The notes: generated by a model from the sequence alone, not told the origin. A stretch of 64,000 nt of DNA from an uncultured Butyrivibrio sp. (GCF_947169445.1 NZ_CAMVPU010000020.1:1-64000), one strand, 5' to 3'; counted from the first letter of the stretch, positions 17,642-28,051 are shown. Numbers and translations: made by a program.

Positions 17642-19607
17642 CTTCCTCAAAGCGTTCTACTCCCCAATCAGCAATAACCAGATGCTCCCCATGCCAGAAT
17701 TTAATTTGAAGCTCATTCTTGGTTACCGCTTCAGATAAAAAATCTCCTTCAGCATAATCAAACGGTACATTAATTATCTTATCATAATTTTCCCTTGTAT
17801 CTATTCCGGAAATAATAACCTTTTTCCCCAGCTGTTTCAAAAGATTAACCCTGTTAGCCAGAACTATATCTCCATTACCGGCATTCTCCGATTTAAATAT
17901 GCTATTTATATTTATGGACGCTCCCTCAAAATCATAGCTGGTAAGAGCATTAAGTCCCAAAAATCCGGCTTCATAGTCAATGATAAATAGCCTTACACCA
18001 AGGCTGCTAAAGCTCTTTATCATCTCTGAAAGAGCTTCCCTTGCAAAAAAGGCATAGGACTCCTTTATCCCAAGAGCGATAAGCTTAGGATCTATCTTAA
18101 AATGTTCAAGCTGTCTTCTGATTTCCTCTATGAACTCTTTCTTTAACATAGATGCAGACATTACCGGCACGATAACAAAATCCATCTGCATATCTGAAAT
18201 ATCAACTCCTGTAGACAAAAAGCTGCATACTCCTTCCAGAGTTCTCTTTTGCATTTCCTCAATAAAGCCTGAACCCTCTGCAACCTCCATCATTTCCCGG
18301 TGAGGAATATAACCAAGCTCATGATCCTCAAGCATAAGCGTAGCCTGAGCAAGTTTCACATGGAGATTGTCGGCCTGATAAATCGGCATATAATTTAGTC
18401 TGAATTTCTTTTCACCAATACCTCTTCCTATGGCTTTTTCAATCGCGATTTTCCTGCGAAGGAAATCAAGGTCATCCCCCATAAGAACCTTACGATCCGT
18501 ATCGTCTAGTCTTGCATTGGACAAAAGGAATATATCATTAAGGGTGTCAAACTGTTTTGAGCAGTCTGCCACTAGAAGCGTTGCATCCAGCTTGATATTA
18601 TTCTCCTCATCACCGAAATTATCGTCAAATCTTGAGATGATCCTATCAGCATACTCTTTTATAGCCTCATCATCCTTATCGATAAAAATAATGTAAAAAA
18701 CATCAACAGATGTGTGATAAATACTGTTTTCTTTGGCAACCTCAATAAGGAATTCGGCTATTTTCTTGGTAAGCTCATCGATTTTATCATAGGTGCTGAA
18801 CTTACGATAATTCTCAAGGTTATTGATTCTAAGACAAAAAACCTTGAAGCCTCTGGATATTTTAAATAGCGTCCCCACATCCTGAACAAAGGCATTTCTG
18901 TTATATACACCTGTGGAAGAATCAATTCTGTCATCCTCCTTCTCGATCATCAGCATGATTCCTGCAAGACCGATTGCCTCGCATAGAAGTTCACACTTGA
19001 TCTCAGGAATCAGCATCTGAACCAGTGTACCGATTATTCCAATTGAAAGAAAATAGATCATTGCTATTCTCTTCGTGTTGTTCAGGCAGTACCAATATCT
19101 GACAAGCACATAGATTGAAATAGCCAGATATACTCCCGAAAGCGCATAGGCTATGTATATGCCAATGCCCCTCTTATATGTAAATTCCCCGGCTATAGCA
19201 AAAGTAAATGAAGTAAAAGGATTTGTTAAAAGCACTACCTCAAGAAAATAAACAGGGGCCTTTAGTAAGTTCTTCTGAAACTTTGAGGCTTTGAATCCCA
19301 CTCCACAAATAATTATTATGTAAAAAACAAAAACAGGGATCATTGCAAAATGAGTAGAATAATAAACCATCTGGTTCACATAGGTCACTATCCACTTAAT
19401 GATATCCGGGAGTGGCAAACTCACAGCAATGTATGAAATAGGTTCTGTAAGAGAATCTATCAGAACAATACCGACAAGCATCATAAATAAACGATGTCTG
19501 ACGCGATTTCTTTTACGCATCATCGTCGAATAGAAAAGGCAGGTTATGCAGATAATGACAGCTGCTATACGATAAGTCAGCCTGTCAACAATCGCAGCAT
19601 CAAACAT
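17631..19607 (-). CDS. 7TM receptor with degenerate GGDEF and EAL domains
   Basis: 658 aa: seven membrane helices (about 10-230), a GGDEF-like domain beginning DRIDSSTGVYNRNAFVQ, then an EAL-like domain from about 390. The catalytic motifs are gone: the GGDEF position reads VDVFYIIF, the EAL position reads AQATLML, and DDFGTGYS is IDYEAGFL. It is therefore unlikely to make or break c-di-GMP and may bind it or signal by protein contact. It shares this whole architecture with the N-terminal two thirds of the hybrid kinase encoded two genes upstream, so the pair look like paralogues. It follows the response regulator gene by two bases. Confidence 0.8.
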   Translation of the reverse strand: MFDAAIVDRLTYRIAAVIICITCLFYSTMMRKRNRVRHRLFMMLVGIVLIDSLTEPISYIAVSLPLPDIIKWIVTYVNQMVYYSTHFAMIPVFVFYIIIICGVGFKASKFQKNLLKAPVYFLEVVLLTNPFTSFTFAIAGEFTYKRGIGIYIAYALSGVYLAISIYVLVRYWYCLNNTKRIAMIYFLSIGIIGTLVQMLIPEIKCELLCEAIGLAGIMLMIEKEDDRIDSSTGVYNRNAFVQDVGTLFKISRGFKVFCLRINNLENYRKFSTYDKIDELTKKIAEFLIEVAKENSIYHTSVDVFYIIFIDKDDEAIKEYADRIISRFDDNFGDEENNIKLDATLLVADCSKQFDTLNDIFLLSNARLDDTDRKVLMGDDLDFLRRKIAIEKAIGRGIGEKKFRLNYMPIYQADNLHVKLAQATLMLEDHELGYIPHREMMEVAEGSGFIEEMQKRTLEGVCSFLSTGVDISDMQMDFVIVPVMSASMLKKEFIEEIRRQLEHFKIDPKLIALGIKESYAFFAREALSEMIKSFSSLGVRLFIIDYEAGFLGLNALTSYDFEGASININSIFKSENAGNGDIVLANRVNLLKQLGKKVIISGIDTRENYDKIINVPFDYAEGDFLSEAVTKNELQIKFWHGEHLVIADWGVERFEEDDI

Positions 19608-19609
19608 CC

Positions 19610-20365
19610 TTAGTCTCCCTGTCTAAAGAAATTGTCCAGTGTCTCAAGTAGCTTTTCTCTGCTTATTGATTTCAAAAGATAGTCCGCAGGCTTAAGTGAA
19701 ATGACCTCTGTCACACTCTTTCTGTCACTCTTTCCAGTCAGGAACATTACCGGAGTCGAGCTGGAAAAAGACTCGCTCTTAAGCATTTCCATTACCTTTG
19801 GTCCATCCAAAACAGGCATATCATAATCCAGGAGAATCAAGTCTGCTCTGTTAGTCGCAAGCCACGCAACAGCCTGCGTGCCGGAGTTAGCCATTCCGAC
19901 ACGGTAAGTATCCTTAAGCCATTCCCTTATCATCTGAATGAAGGTAGGGTCATCATCTACAATAAGGATGCACTTTCTCTTTTGCTGCTCATATTCATCG
20001 TCAGTAACATACTTGACCTTTTCAAGAAGATCAGGCATATCAAGAGGCCTTGAAAGTTCAAAAGTAATATCCTCCTTTGGAACATAGCGGTGCACTATAT
20101 CAAAGGCTTCTTTATCACCGATCACCATTATGATAAGATTTTCTTCGAGGCAGATATCCTTGAAATAAACCATAGCATCACTGTGCTGTTCAAAGGTCTG
20201 GTCAGCATACAGGATTACCAGATTCTGACCAACTAGTTTTTTACTTAGCTCTCCTATAGAATATGAGGATGAGTGAACTTCAAAATTATTGTTTTTCAAA
20301 AGAGTCTTGATCGCATTTACTATGAAGGTCTCTTCGTTTCGTACTATTAATATCTTTTTAAACAT
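19610..20365 (-). CDS. Response regulator with pseudo-receiver and receiver domains
   Basis: 251 aa. The C-terminal receiver (about 125-248) is intact: LIVDDDPTFIQ, phospho-acceptor Asp in LILLDYDMPVLDG near 178, FLTGKSD and ADYLLKSI. The N-terminal half (about 1-115) has a receiver-like fold pattern but lacks the Asp pair and acceptor, so it is a pseudo-receiver. There is no DNA-binding or enzymatic output domain. It starts 4 bases after the hybrid kinase stop, so it is the natural phosphate acceptor of that kinase's HPt domain, probably working by protein interaction. Confidence 0.8.
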   Translation of the reverse strand: MFKKILIVRNEETFIVNAIKTLLKNNNFEVHSSSYSIGELSKKLVGQNLVILYADQTFEQHSDAMVYFKDICLEENLIIMVIGDKEAFDIVHRYVPKEDITFELSRPLDMPDLLEKVKYVTDDEYEQQKRKCILIVDDDPTFIQMIREWLKDTYRVGMANSGTQAVAWLATNRADLILLDYDMPVLDGPKVMEMLKSESFSSSTPVMFLTGKSDRKSVTEVISLKPADYLLKSISREKLLETLDNFFRQGD

Positions 20366-20369
20366 ACTC

Positions 20370-23300
20370 TCACTCCTTCATTTCCAGTCTATTTGACACC
20401 AGGTTATTTATTTCATCCCAGTTCAGCTTGTATGCAAGTGCCGATATCTGCTGAACCATTTCTTTATCTTTTTCCTCTAAACGATACTCCTTAAGCGAAT
20501 CCAGAATAAACATCAGCGTATCGTAATCAAGGACTTTACTTACTTCCAGGATACTGCTATAGGCATCTGACATCTGTGCCTTTGTTATCATAGGCTTATC
20601 GCTGTCATCCTCCTCTTTTCCGGCTATTTCCTCGATTTCTTTAAGGGTATTTCTGATTTTCCCGTACATCAAAAGAAGCTTATCCGTATTCTCCCTGATG
20701 GTATCTAAGTCTTTTTCATTACCTGCCATCTCGAGCCTTTCCGATAGTTTCGAAAGCTCGGTGGCACCGATTGTCCTGCTGGTACTCTTTAAGGAATGTA
20801 CGTAGCTGGTATAGTCCTTCCAGTTTTCTTCCTCGTATGTGGTCCGGATATTACTCATGGAGCTTTCTATCGACTCATAATAAACCTTTAATATGCTAAG
20901 ATAGCTGTCATAAGTTCCACAGTTTTTAAGTCCGACGTTTTTATCTATTATTCCAAGGCGACTGCTCCAGCTTGGTTCATTATCTGTGCTTTCCTGGTAG
21001 TCAGTCTCTTTTTCCTCATCTTCCTCAGAAGTTACGGTTATATTCACCTTATCCTTAGGAAGGAACTTAATAAGTGTCTCTTCAAGTCTGTCACTCTCAA
21101 TAGGCTTACTTAAATAATCATCAAAACCTGCCTTCAGGAAATTATCTCTTGCTCCGGAAATAGCATTTGCAGTAAGAACAATTATCGGAGTATCGATATT
21201 CGGACTATCCTTGTCTTCTTTTATCTTGTGGAAAGTCTCCGTTCCATCCATGCCCGGCATACGATAATCCAGGAAAATAAGGTCATACCTGATATCATGC
21301 TGCTTCTCAAGACATTCTGCTCCGCTCCTTGCGGTATCAATCTTTATCTTCGTAGGTTTTAATAATTCTCTGATTACCACATGGTTCATAGGTGTGTCAT
21401 CTACCACCAGGATAAATGCATCCGGTGCGGTAAAGGATTCCTTGTAGGTCTTTCTATCCTTAAGATTCTTGCTTATTCTGGACCTGAAATCACCAATCCT
21501 GGTATCACCGATAACCTTCTGCGGAAGCAATATAGTAAAGGTTGAGCCATGTCCATAATCACTTTTTACGGAAATTGAACCTCCCATTAGTTCAAGCAAA
21601 GAGCTGGTGATGGCAAGCCCCAATCCGCTTCCCTCAACCGTTCTGTTCTTCTCCATATCAAGCCTCTTAAACTTATCAAAGAGATTTTCAATATCTTCCT
21701 GTCTGATTCCCATGCCGGTGTCAGTAACTTCAATCTTAAGCAAGATGGAATCGTCAAAGTTCCTACTTCCTGTAACATCAAGAGTTACCGAACCCTTCTG
21801 GGTATATTTTACTGCATTGTTAAGCACGTTGACGATAACCTGCCTTAGCCTCATCTCATCGCCGTACATGGTATCCGGAAGGTTTTCGTCTATATTGAAT
21901 TTTAGCTCCAATATCTTTTGCTCAGCCCTGATATGAACCATGTTATAAACATCATTAAGAACAGAGCTGAAATCATACTCTGCCTCGCTAATTTCCATAT
22001 TCCCGGCCTCGATTTTGGAGAAATCAAGGATATCATTGATAAGTGATAAAAGAGTACGTCCAGCACTCTCAATGTTTTTGGCATATTCTAATATGTTTTC
22101 ATCCTTACATTCACGAAGGATAACCTCATTCATGCCAAGGACAGCATTAATAGGAGTCCTGATCTCGTGTGACATATTGGCAAGGAAAGTACTCTTTGCT
22201 TCATTGGCCGCCCTTGCACGTCTTTCCTCCATCCTGGCCATTTCAGTTGCCCTAAGGATAGCGATAAACTCATTCTTACTGGCAGGCTGTGAAAAGAAAC
22301 CTCCCTGAAAATAATCAGCTTTGATATTTCCTATAATTTCAAAGCATTCCTGATCCTGTACGTTCGTGATGACAATCTTTTTACCCATATCTGTCATCAT
22401 CTTAAGTCTCGTATCAAGAACAATCTTACTTTCATTTACCTTCGTAGCGCTCTGCATAAGCTTTGCATCAATTCTTACGCCTTCAAAAATAAATCCGGAG
22501 GATGACTGAAAATCATAGAAATCCGTTCCGTATTCATCCATAAAAAATCTTATGCCTTCCTGTCTCAGTTTCTGCATAGCACTATTAATAAGCGCAGGAT
22601 TGGATGCCGCTTCGGATTCTGAAATATCAAACATTATTTTTGAGGGAGAAACGCCATATTTTTCCCACAAAGCTTTGACCTTGCTTACAAAATCAGCCTT
22701 CATTATCTGTACAGAAGAAAGCTTTACGCTGATGAATTCAATTCCCATTTCATCGACAATACCGCCACCCAGGAAATAGAAAACCTGCTCAAGCGTATAC
22801 CAGCCTAGTTTTTCTATCATGCCCGACTGTTCAGCGACCGGTACAAATTCCTGCCTGTGGATATGTCCGAATTCCCTGTCATGGAGCTGCAGATATGCTT
22901 CTGCCGCACATATAGAAAGCTCACTCTTAGTAAAAATAGGATTGAAATAAACAATAAAATTATCTTCTTCAATTCCTCTTCTTACTGCCTTTTCAACATC
23001 AGCTTTACGCATAAGGAAGTCGAGATCATGATTTTTAAGCACATGGTCAAATTCCTTGTCAACGCTGCTATCCGCCAAAAGAAGCAGATATTCCACACTG
23101 GAAAACTGTTTTGGAGACTGGGCCTGAATAAGAGCAGCCTTTAGCAAAACAGAGATTTCTCCACTTTTCCATTCCTCTCTAAACCTTGAAAATATCTTTT
23201 CCGAAATGATATCTACAGCTTCTGTATCTATATCCGGGCATAGGAGCACAAAGGTATCTGTTCCCATTCTGTATACATCAAACCGCTCATCCAGAACTTC

Positions 23301-24161
23301 CAAATACTCTGTAACTGCAGCCAGGAGCTGTTCAAATTCCTCGTAGCCAAGAATTCTTCTGTAAACATCTGCATTATTAATCTTGATGCAGATGTTGTGA
23401 AATACTCTCTCATATTTCAGATAATTGCCCACATCTTTTATGTAGGAGGTTCTGTTATAGGCCCTTGTCGAAATATCAATTCTGTCATCATCGTTTTCAA
23501 GCATCATCATAAGGCCCATGAAGCCTATAGCCTCTGCCATAAGCTCACTTCTGATCCTGATAAAAGCCATCTGTATAGCAATTCCACCTATGACCAGTAC
23601 CGAAAAATAAATAATCGCAATCTTCTTTATATCTGTCAGGTCATTCCAATACATAAACAAAGCTACCATGGCAAAAAGAATGTAAAATGCACTTATTCCA
23701 TATGCCACATAAACTCCGCCTTTTCTTGAAAAGTTCAGATTATCATCCAGGTAATAAACCAAATTATATACAGGCGACACCAGCACCATAAGTTCCATAA
23801 ACACGAAAGGGAGGCTGATCAAGCACCTTACATGCTTCTTGAACCTGAACTGAACATTGCAGATTAGGATAATATATAGCGCCACCATAGGTGCAATAGC
23901 AAAATGAGTCAGAAAATATAGGAAATTAAAGATATGGAGTAAAACACTTCTGACTTCATAGGAAAAAAAAGCGCTCTTAACAATCTCGCCTGCAACACCG
24001 GCAAGAGAATCAAGAGCTACAATTGCGCATATAGATACAAAGAGCTGACTTCTGGCACGAAGTCTGCTCTTCATAATTAACGTGTAGAATACGCAGGTTA
24101 TGCTGATTACTATAGCGGCCAGATTAAAGGTTATGCCGCCAATTTCCTGAATATCAAGCAT
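20370..24161 (-). CDS. Hybrid kinase: 7TM, degenerate GGDEF/EAL, HisKA, HATPase, REC, HPt
   Basis: 1263 aa. In order: seven membrane helices (about 10-225); GGDEF-like domain (GTDTF at the active site); EAL-like domain (AEAYL, DEYGTDFYDF); HisKA with SHEIRTP (phospho-His near 665); HATPase with NVLNNAVKYT and GSGLGLAIT; receiver with LIFLDYRMPGMDG (Asp near 965); and HPt with YVHSLKSTSRTIGA (His near 1120). The kinase relay looks complete, while both c-di-GMP catalytic domains are degenerate and may act as a nucleotide or protein sensor. The response regulator follows immediately. An N-terminal half like that of the 658-aa protein suggests duplication. Confidence 0.85.
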   Translation of the reverse strand: MLDIQEIGGITFNLAAIVISITCVFYTLIMKSRLRARSQLFVSICAIVALDSLAGVAGEIVKSAFFSYEVRSVLLHIFNFLYFLTHFAIAPMVALYIILICNVQFRFKKHVRCLISLPFVFMELMVLVSPVYNLVYYLDDNLNFSRKGGVYVAYGISAFYILFAMVALFMYWNDLTDIKKIAIIYFSVLVIGGIAIQMAFIRIRSELMAEAIGFMGLMMMLENDDDRIDISTRAYNRTSYIKDVGNYLKYERVFHNICIKINNADVYRRILGYEEFEQLLAAVTEYLEVLDERFDVYRMGTDTFVLLCPDIDTEAVDIISEKIFSRFREEWKSGEISVLLKAALIQAQSPKQFSSVEYLLLLADSSVDKEFDHVLKNHDLDFLMRKADVEKAVRRGIEEDNFIVYFNPIFTKSELSICAAEAYLQLHDREFGHIHRQEFVPVAEQSGMIEKLGWYTLEQVFYFLGGGIVDEMGIEFISVKLSSVQIMKADFVSKVKALWEKYGVSPSKIMFDISESEAASNPALINSAMQKLRQEGIRFFMDEYGTDFYDFQSSSGFIFEGVRIDAKLMQSATKVNESKIVLDTRLKMMTDMGKKIVITNVQDQECFEIIGNIKADYFQGGFFSQPASKNEFIAILRATEMARMEERRARAANEAKSTFLANMSHEIRTPINAVLGMNEVILRECKDENILEYAKNIESAGRTLLSLINDILDFSKIEAGNMEISEAEYDFSSVLNDVYNMVHIRAEQKILELKFNIDENLPDTMYGDEMRLRQVIVNVLNNAVKYTQKGSVTLDVTGSRNFDDSILLKIEVTDTGMGIRQEDIENLFDKFKRLDMEKNRTVEGSGLGLAITSSLLELMGGSISVKSDYGHGSTFTILLPQKVIGDTRIGDFRSRISKNLKDRKTYKESFTAPDAFILVVDDTPMNHVVIRELLKPTKIKIDTARSGAECLEKQHDIRYDLIFLDYRMPGMDGTETFHKIKEDKDSPNIDTPIIVLTANAISGARDNFLKAGFDDYLSKPIESDRLEETLIKFLPKDKVNITVTSEEDEEKETDYQESTDNEPSWSSRLGIIDKNVGLKNCGTYDSYLSILKVYYESIESSMSNIRTTYEEENWKDYTSYVHSLKSTSRTIGATELSKLSERLEMAGNEKDLDTIRENTDKLLLMYGKIRNTLKEIEEIAGKEEDDSDKPMITKAQMSDAYSSILEVSKVLDYDTLMFILDSLKEYRLEEKDKEMVQQISALAYKLNWDEINNLVSNRLEMKE

Positions 24162-24202
24162 AGGACTACCCTATCGTCACTGTCCTTAAATGTCAGTAAC
24201 TT

Positions 24203-25429
24203 TTATCTCTGCGGGAAAAGGTCTCGGTACCACTTAAGTGCATTAAGATAAGCCTCGTAAACCTTGTCCATTTCAATATTGTTAAGAACCAAAAGCCTTG
24301 AAACCTCTGTCCAGTCCGCTACCTCGTAGGTCTTAATGAACTGAAGGACTTTAGCGAAATCACCCTTATTTTCCACAAGAGCTTCTCTGACATTTTTGGA
24401 AACCTGAACCATATTCAGCGCTTCCTCCATTGTCTTTTCCAGCATTATATCAATAGCTGAAAACAGTCCCATGATAAACAGTTCCTGACTCATCATGGCA
24501 AGTTCAAAGCTTGAAGCAAGGCCTTCAGCAAACTTCGCTCTTATCATTACAAGCCTTGTGATCTCACTTGGCTTATCAGAGCAAAGCTCCTTGGTTACAG
24601 CTGTATTTATCCATCTCTTAAGTTCCTTCTGTCCAAGCATAGCAGCAGCATGTCTGATCGACGTAATCTCAGAATTAAGAGCCATCCTGTTAACCATTTC
24701 CAAAAGAGAGATTACAAGAGCCGGGTCTTTTCCGATAACATCAGCTGCATCCTGAAGGTCAAAGTCAGGCGAGTTTACAACATTTAAAAGCTCTACATAA
24801 TTGGCCTTTAAAGGATTTACTTCCTTTTCAGACTCCTTAACAGGCATTCTAAAGAAGGCGCCCTCATAGAGGTCATACCCCCCATCGTTTTTAAGAGTCT
24901 CATAATCTTCCTGAGTATCCACATTAACAGCACAAAGCTTGATATTGGGATAAACCTTTCCAAAATACAGCTTTGCCTTGGATATATCTATCTTGGTATG
25001 GTTAAGTAAAATGTAATCGCACTGACTGATGATTTCCCTGTAGGGTTCAAAGCTTGAAATAGGGAGCTTTCTGATAGCCAGCTTATATCCTTGAGACTTT
25101 AATTCTCTTACTCTCTTAACATACTGCTCATCAGGAGTAATAGAATTATCCATCAAAAGAACTACTTTATCCGCAGGAACCGTACACTGGAGCGATATCT
25201 CTGCAAAAATGGAAAACTGATTGATTGGCACAAATACTTCCTTGCCACCAGAAAGAGCACTCACACCCATACTGCTGACAACCTCTAACTCATGTACTGT
25301 TCCCGCACCATCAAATCTGGCGCCTCCCTCGTAGTTCGGATTCAGGAAATAGTTTTCTTTCCTGGCAAATACAGAATATGCACAAACAGACATGTTATCA
25401 TTAAATAAAGGAATCAGTGTAGCTAACAT
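24203..25429 (-). CDS. EAL-like / HDOD signalling protein
   Basis: 408 aa, soluble. Residues about 1-190 resemble a degenerate EAL domain (no EAL, no DDFGTGYS), and about 205-390 form an HDOD domain (LLNVVNSPDFDLQDAADVIG, ISLLEMVN, AAAMLGQKELKRW), an HD-like fold without the metal-binding His/Asp. EAL-HDOD proteins of this layout regulate motility and surface behaviour through protein interaction. The ATG at 25429 has AAAGGAGCTG before it; the longer frame from 25453 lacks a site. It is the first gene of the signalling operon, 41 bp upstream of the hybrid kinase. Confidence 0.8.
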   Translation of the reverse strand: MLATLIPLFNDNMSVCAYSVFARKENYFLNPNYEGGARFDGAGTVHELEVVSSMGVSALSGGKEVFVPINQFSIFAEISLQCTVPADKVVLLMDNSITPDEQYVKRVRELKSQGYKLAIRKLPISSFEPYREIISQCDYILLNHTKIDISKAKLYFGKVYPNIKLCAVNVDTQEDYETLKNDGGYDLYEGAFFRMPVKESEKEVNPLKANYVELLNVVNSPDFDLQDAADVIGKDPALVISLLEMVNRMALNSEITSIRHAAAMLGQKELKRWINTAVTKELCSDKPSEITRLVMIRAKFAEGLASSFELAMMSQELFIMGLFSAIDIMLEKTMEEALNMVQVSKNVREALVENKGDFAKVLQFIKTYEVADWTEVSRLLVLNNIEMDKVYEAYLNALKWYRDLFPQR

Positions 25430-25453
25430 TTTCAGCTCCTTTCTGCTCGTCAA

Positions 25454-25657
25454 AAAAGCAGTATTATCCCGCTTATCTATATTGTAACAAACATAATCAA
25501 ATAATTATATTATATTTTTATAAAATTACGTTAACGCCAATGAAATTGGAATCGTGGTCAGAACCTCTGAAAAGAGGAGAAAAAATGTAAAAAAAGAGCT
25601 GCCGGCCAATGTGCTGACAACTCTTTTTTGATTATCTTTTATGCGTTTTCCTATCTA
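25454..25657. other. Intergenic region with glgD terminator
   Basis: Non-coding. It holds the promoter side of the EAL-HDOD operon and the glgD terminator at 25589-25630. Confidence 0.5.
25589..25630 (-). terminator. glgD terminator
   Basis: The minus-strand hairpin (AGAG..GTCAGC / GCCGGCAGCTCT) is followed by TTTTTTT, about 30 bp past the glgD stop. Confidence 0.7.
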
Positions 25658-26779
25658 TTACAAAGTATCACGACGTTTAATATACTGAGGATGCTCCTGG
25701 GTACCACGAATGTCTTTAACGTGAACAATGTGTGCCCATTTATCGATGATAGTATTCTCAACATGAACACCAGGCTCAATAACTGTATAAGCAAGAACTA
25801 CAGAATTCTTAACCACTGCTCCCTTCTTGATCTCAACACCACGGCCGATAACTGAATTCTCAACTGTTCCCTCAATTATACAGCCGTTGGAAACAAATGA
25901 ATTGGAAACAACTGCTGTATCAAGGTACTTGGTAGGACATGAGTCAGTAGTTCTGGTGTAAATAGGCCATCCCGGTCTGAACAGATCACTTGCAACATTG
26001 TAATCCAAAAGCTCAAGAGAAGCCTTGTAGTAATCTGACAGGCTAAGGAGGGATGCAAAATATCCCTTGTGCTGATATCCTCTGATATCCAGATCCTTGC
26101 ACTTAATATTTACGATATCTGCAAGAGTGTAAATTGAAGAAAGCTCATGAGCAGCCTTTATAAGGCTTATAAATACTTCCTTACTCATGCAGTAAGTATC
26201 CATGAAGATATTTCTCTCTTTGGAGGTTCCAAGGTTCTTCTCAATGGAATTAACACCCTTTTGTCTGTTGACATTAAGAACCTTACAGTTCTGGAAATAC
26301 TCCTTGGCATTATCTACTCTGTGGTACAAAAGAGTAACATCTGCGCCGGATGCCACATGGCTGTCCAAAAGCTCACTGTAGTCCTGCTTATAAACCATAT
26401 AGCTCGGAGCTATGATAACGTAATCCTGATGCATTCTCTCGATAATATCGAGGTTCTCAGAATATGCGCAAATATCATTATTGTAGATAGAGTGCTGATT
26501 GCTGTCCTGTGAAAAAAGAAGCTGCACCTTACCACGCTTGGAGTTGATATTGTAATGTCTTCCTGAACCTACATGCTCCGCAATAGATCTTGGACGAGAG
26601 CGAACATAAACCTGAATTCTGTCCATTCCACTGTTACTCATATTAGAAAGCGGAAAATCAATTACACGGAATCTTCCAAGGAAAGAGAAAGAACCGATTG
26701 GTCTGTAATCATGAAGACCTTCTACGTGAACGCTGTTATCAGCAGGGGATACAATTCCAAATGCTCTATATGATGCCAT
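25658..26779 (-). CDS. glgD: Glucose-1-phosphate adenylyltransferase subunit GlgD
   Basis: 373 aa. A nucleotidyltransferase domain followed by a left-handed beta-helix (NSFVSNGCIIEGTVENSVIG). In place of the GGxGTRL catalytic loop it has IVSPADNSVHVEGLHDYRP, as in other GlgD proteins, so it is the non-catalytic, regulatory partner. It pairs with GlgC to form ADP-glucose pyrophosphorylase, the committed step of glycogen synthesis. The stop of glgC and the start of glgD overlap (TAATG), giving translational coupling. Confidence 0.93.
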   Translation of the reverse strand: MASYRAFGIVSPADNSVHVEGLHDYRPIGSFSFLGRFRVIDFPLSNMSNSGMDRIQVYVRSRPRSIAEHVGSGRHYNINSKRGKVQLLFSQDSNQHSIYNNDICAYSENLDIIERMHQDYVIIAPSYMVYKQDYSELLDSHVASGADVTLLYHRVDNAKEYFQNCKVLNVNRQKGVNSIEKNLGTSKERNIFMDTYCMSKEVFISLIKAAHELSSIYTLADIVNIKCKDLDIRGYQHKGYFASLLSLSDYYKASLELLDYNVASDLFRPGWPIYTRTTDSCPTKYLDTAVVSNSFVSNGCIIEGTVENSVIGRGVEIKKGAVVKNSVVLAYTVIEPGVHVENTIIDKWAHIVHVKDIRGTQEHPQYIKRRDTL

Positions 26780-27921
26780 TATTTTGTACCTCCCTTCACA
26801 TTTTTCGCAACAAGAAGGATTTCCTCACTTGTCTTGCTGCCCACTTTGGCCTTCGCCCCAATACGTACATTCTCAGCCACAAGAGCTCTTGTAACTGTAG
26901 CTCCATCTTCAACAACTGCCCCCGGCATCAGCACACTGTCAATTACCTTGGCGCCCTTTCCAACTACAGCGTTGGTGAAAAGAACTGAATTAGTTACACA
27001 GCCCTCAACTCTTACGCCCTGCGTTATATATGCCCTCTTTATCTTGGCATCCTTACCAATGTACTGAGGAAGTGTGGAAATATCCTCTGTATAAATAAGC
27101 CACTTGGAATCGTTAAGATTAAGCTCATTTTTGTGGTCCAAAAGATCCATATTTGCTTCCCAAAGAGAATCGATTGTTCCTACATCCTTCCAGTAGCCCC
27201 TGAATTCATAAGCAAATAAGCCTCTGCCCTCTCCGAGCATCTTAGGAATAATATCCTTACCAAAGTCATGGTCGGAATCAGGATTATTCATATCATCCAC
27301 AAGCATCTTTCTAAGAAGCTTCCAGCTGAAAATATAAATACCCATTGATGCAAGATTACTCTTTGGCTTAGCAGGCTTTTCCTCAAATTCAACAATCTTG
27401 CCATTACCGTCAGTATTCATGATACCAAAACGGCTTGCTTCCTTCATAGGAACAGGACGAACCGCAATAGTCGCATCAGCGCCCATCTCCTTGTGATAAG
27501 ATAGCATCTCAGCATAGTTCATCTTGTAGATATGGTCGCCTGACAAGATCAGAAGATACTCTGGATTGTAGTTATCGATAAAATCGATGTTCTGAGAAAT
27601 CGCGTCAGCAGTGCCCCTGTAGACATCAAGTCCCTCATCTGCCTTTTCTCTTGGTGTCAGAACATAAACGCCACTGTCCTTGGAGTCAAGTCCCCATCTA
27701 CCATCATTAGCAACATAACTGTTCAAAAGAACTGATTCATACTGAGTAAGAACACCAACAGTATCTATACCACTATTTGCACAATTACTAAGTGGAAAAT
27801 CAATGATTCGATATTTGCCGCCGAAATAAACAGCTGGTTTTGCAACCTTGGTGGTCAGATCTTTAAGTCTGCTACCGCGCCCGCCGGCAAGTATCATGGC
27901 CAGCATTTCATTTTGAGCCAT
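26779..27921 (-). CDS. glgC: Glucose-1-phosphate adenylyltransferase GlgC
   Basis: 380 aa catalytic subunit making ADP-glucose from glucose-1-phosphate and ATP. Has MILAGGRGSRLKDLT near the N-terminus, the YRIIDFPLSNCANSGI block, LILSGDHIYKMNY, and IVEFEEKPAKP, then a beta-helix domain. The chosen ATG (27921) has AAGGGGGAT upstream and begins MAQNEMLAMIL; the frame extends 30 codons further upstream without family similarity. Phosphoglucomutase, its substrate supplier, is encoded at 34964-36658. No glycogen synthase is in the window. Confidence 0.95.
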   Translation of the reverse strand: MAQNEMLAMILAGGRGSRLKDLTTKVAKPAVYFGGKYRIIDFPLSNCANSGIDTVGVLTQYESVLLNSYVANDGRWGLDSKDSGVYVLTPREKADEGLDVYRGTADAISQNIDFIDNYNPEYLLILSGDHIYKMNYAEMLSYHKEMGADATIAVRPVPMKEASRFGIMNTDGNGKIVEFEEKPAKPKSNLASMGIYIFSWKLLRKMLVDDMNNPDSDHDFGKDIIPKMLGEGRGLFAYEFRGYWKDVGTIDSLWEANMDLLDHKNELNLNDSKWLIYTEDISTLPQYIGKDAKIKRAYITQGVRVEGCVTNSVLFTNAVVGKGAKVIDSVLMPGAVVEDGATVTRALVAENVRIGAKAKVGSKTSEEILLVAKNVKGGTK

Positions 27922-28051
27922 ATATTTATCCCCCTTACAGAATTGAATGACATACGGAAAATCGTATGCAGAAAAACTTTTCGTCAGAAAACCACAGAAA
28001 TAATCTGACAATACCTAATTAATTCTATCACACATACTGATATTACGCACG

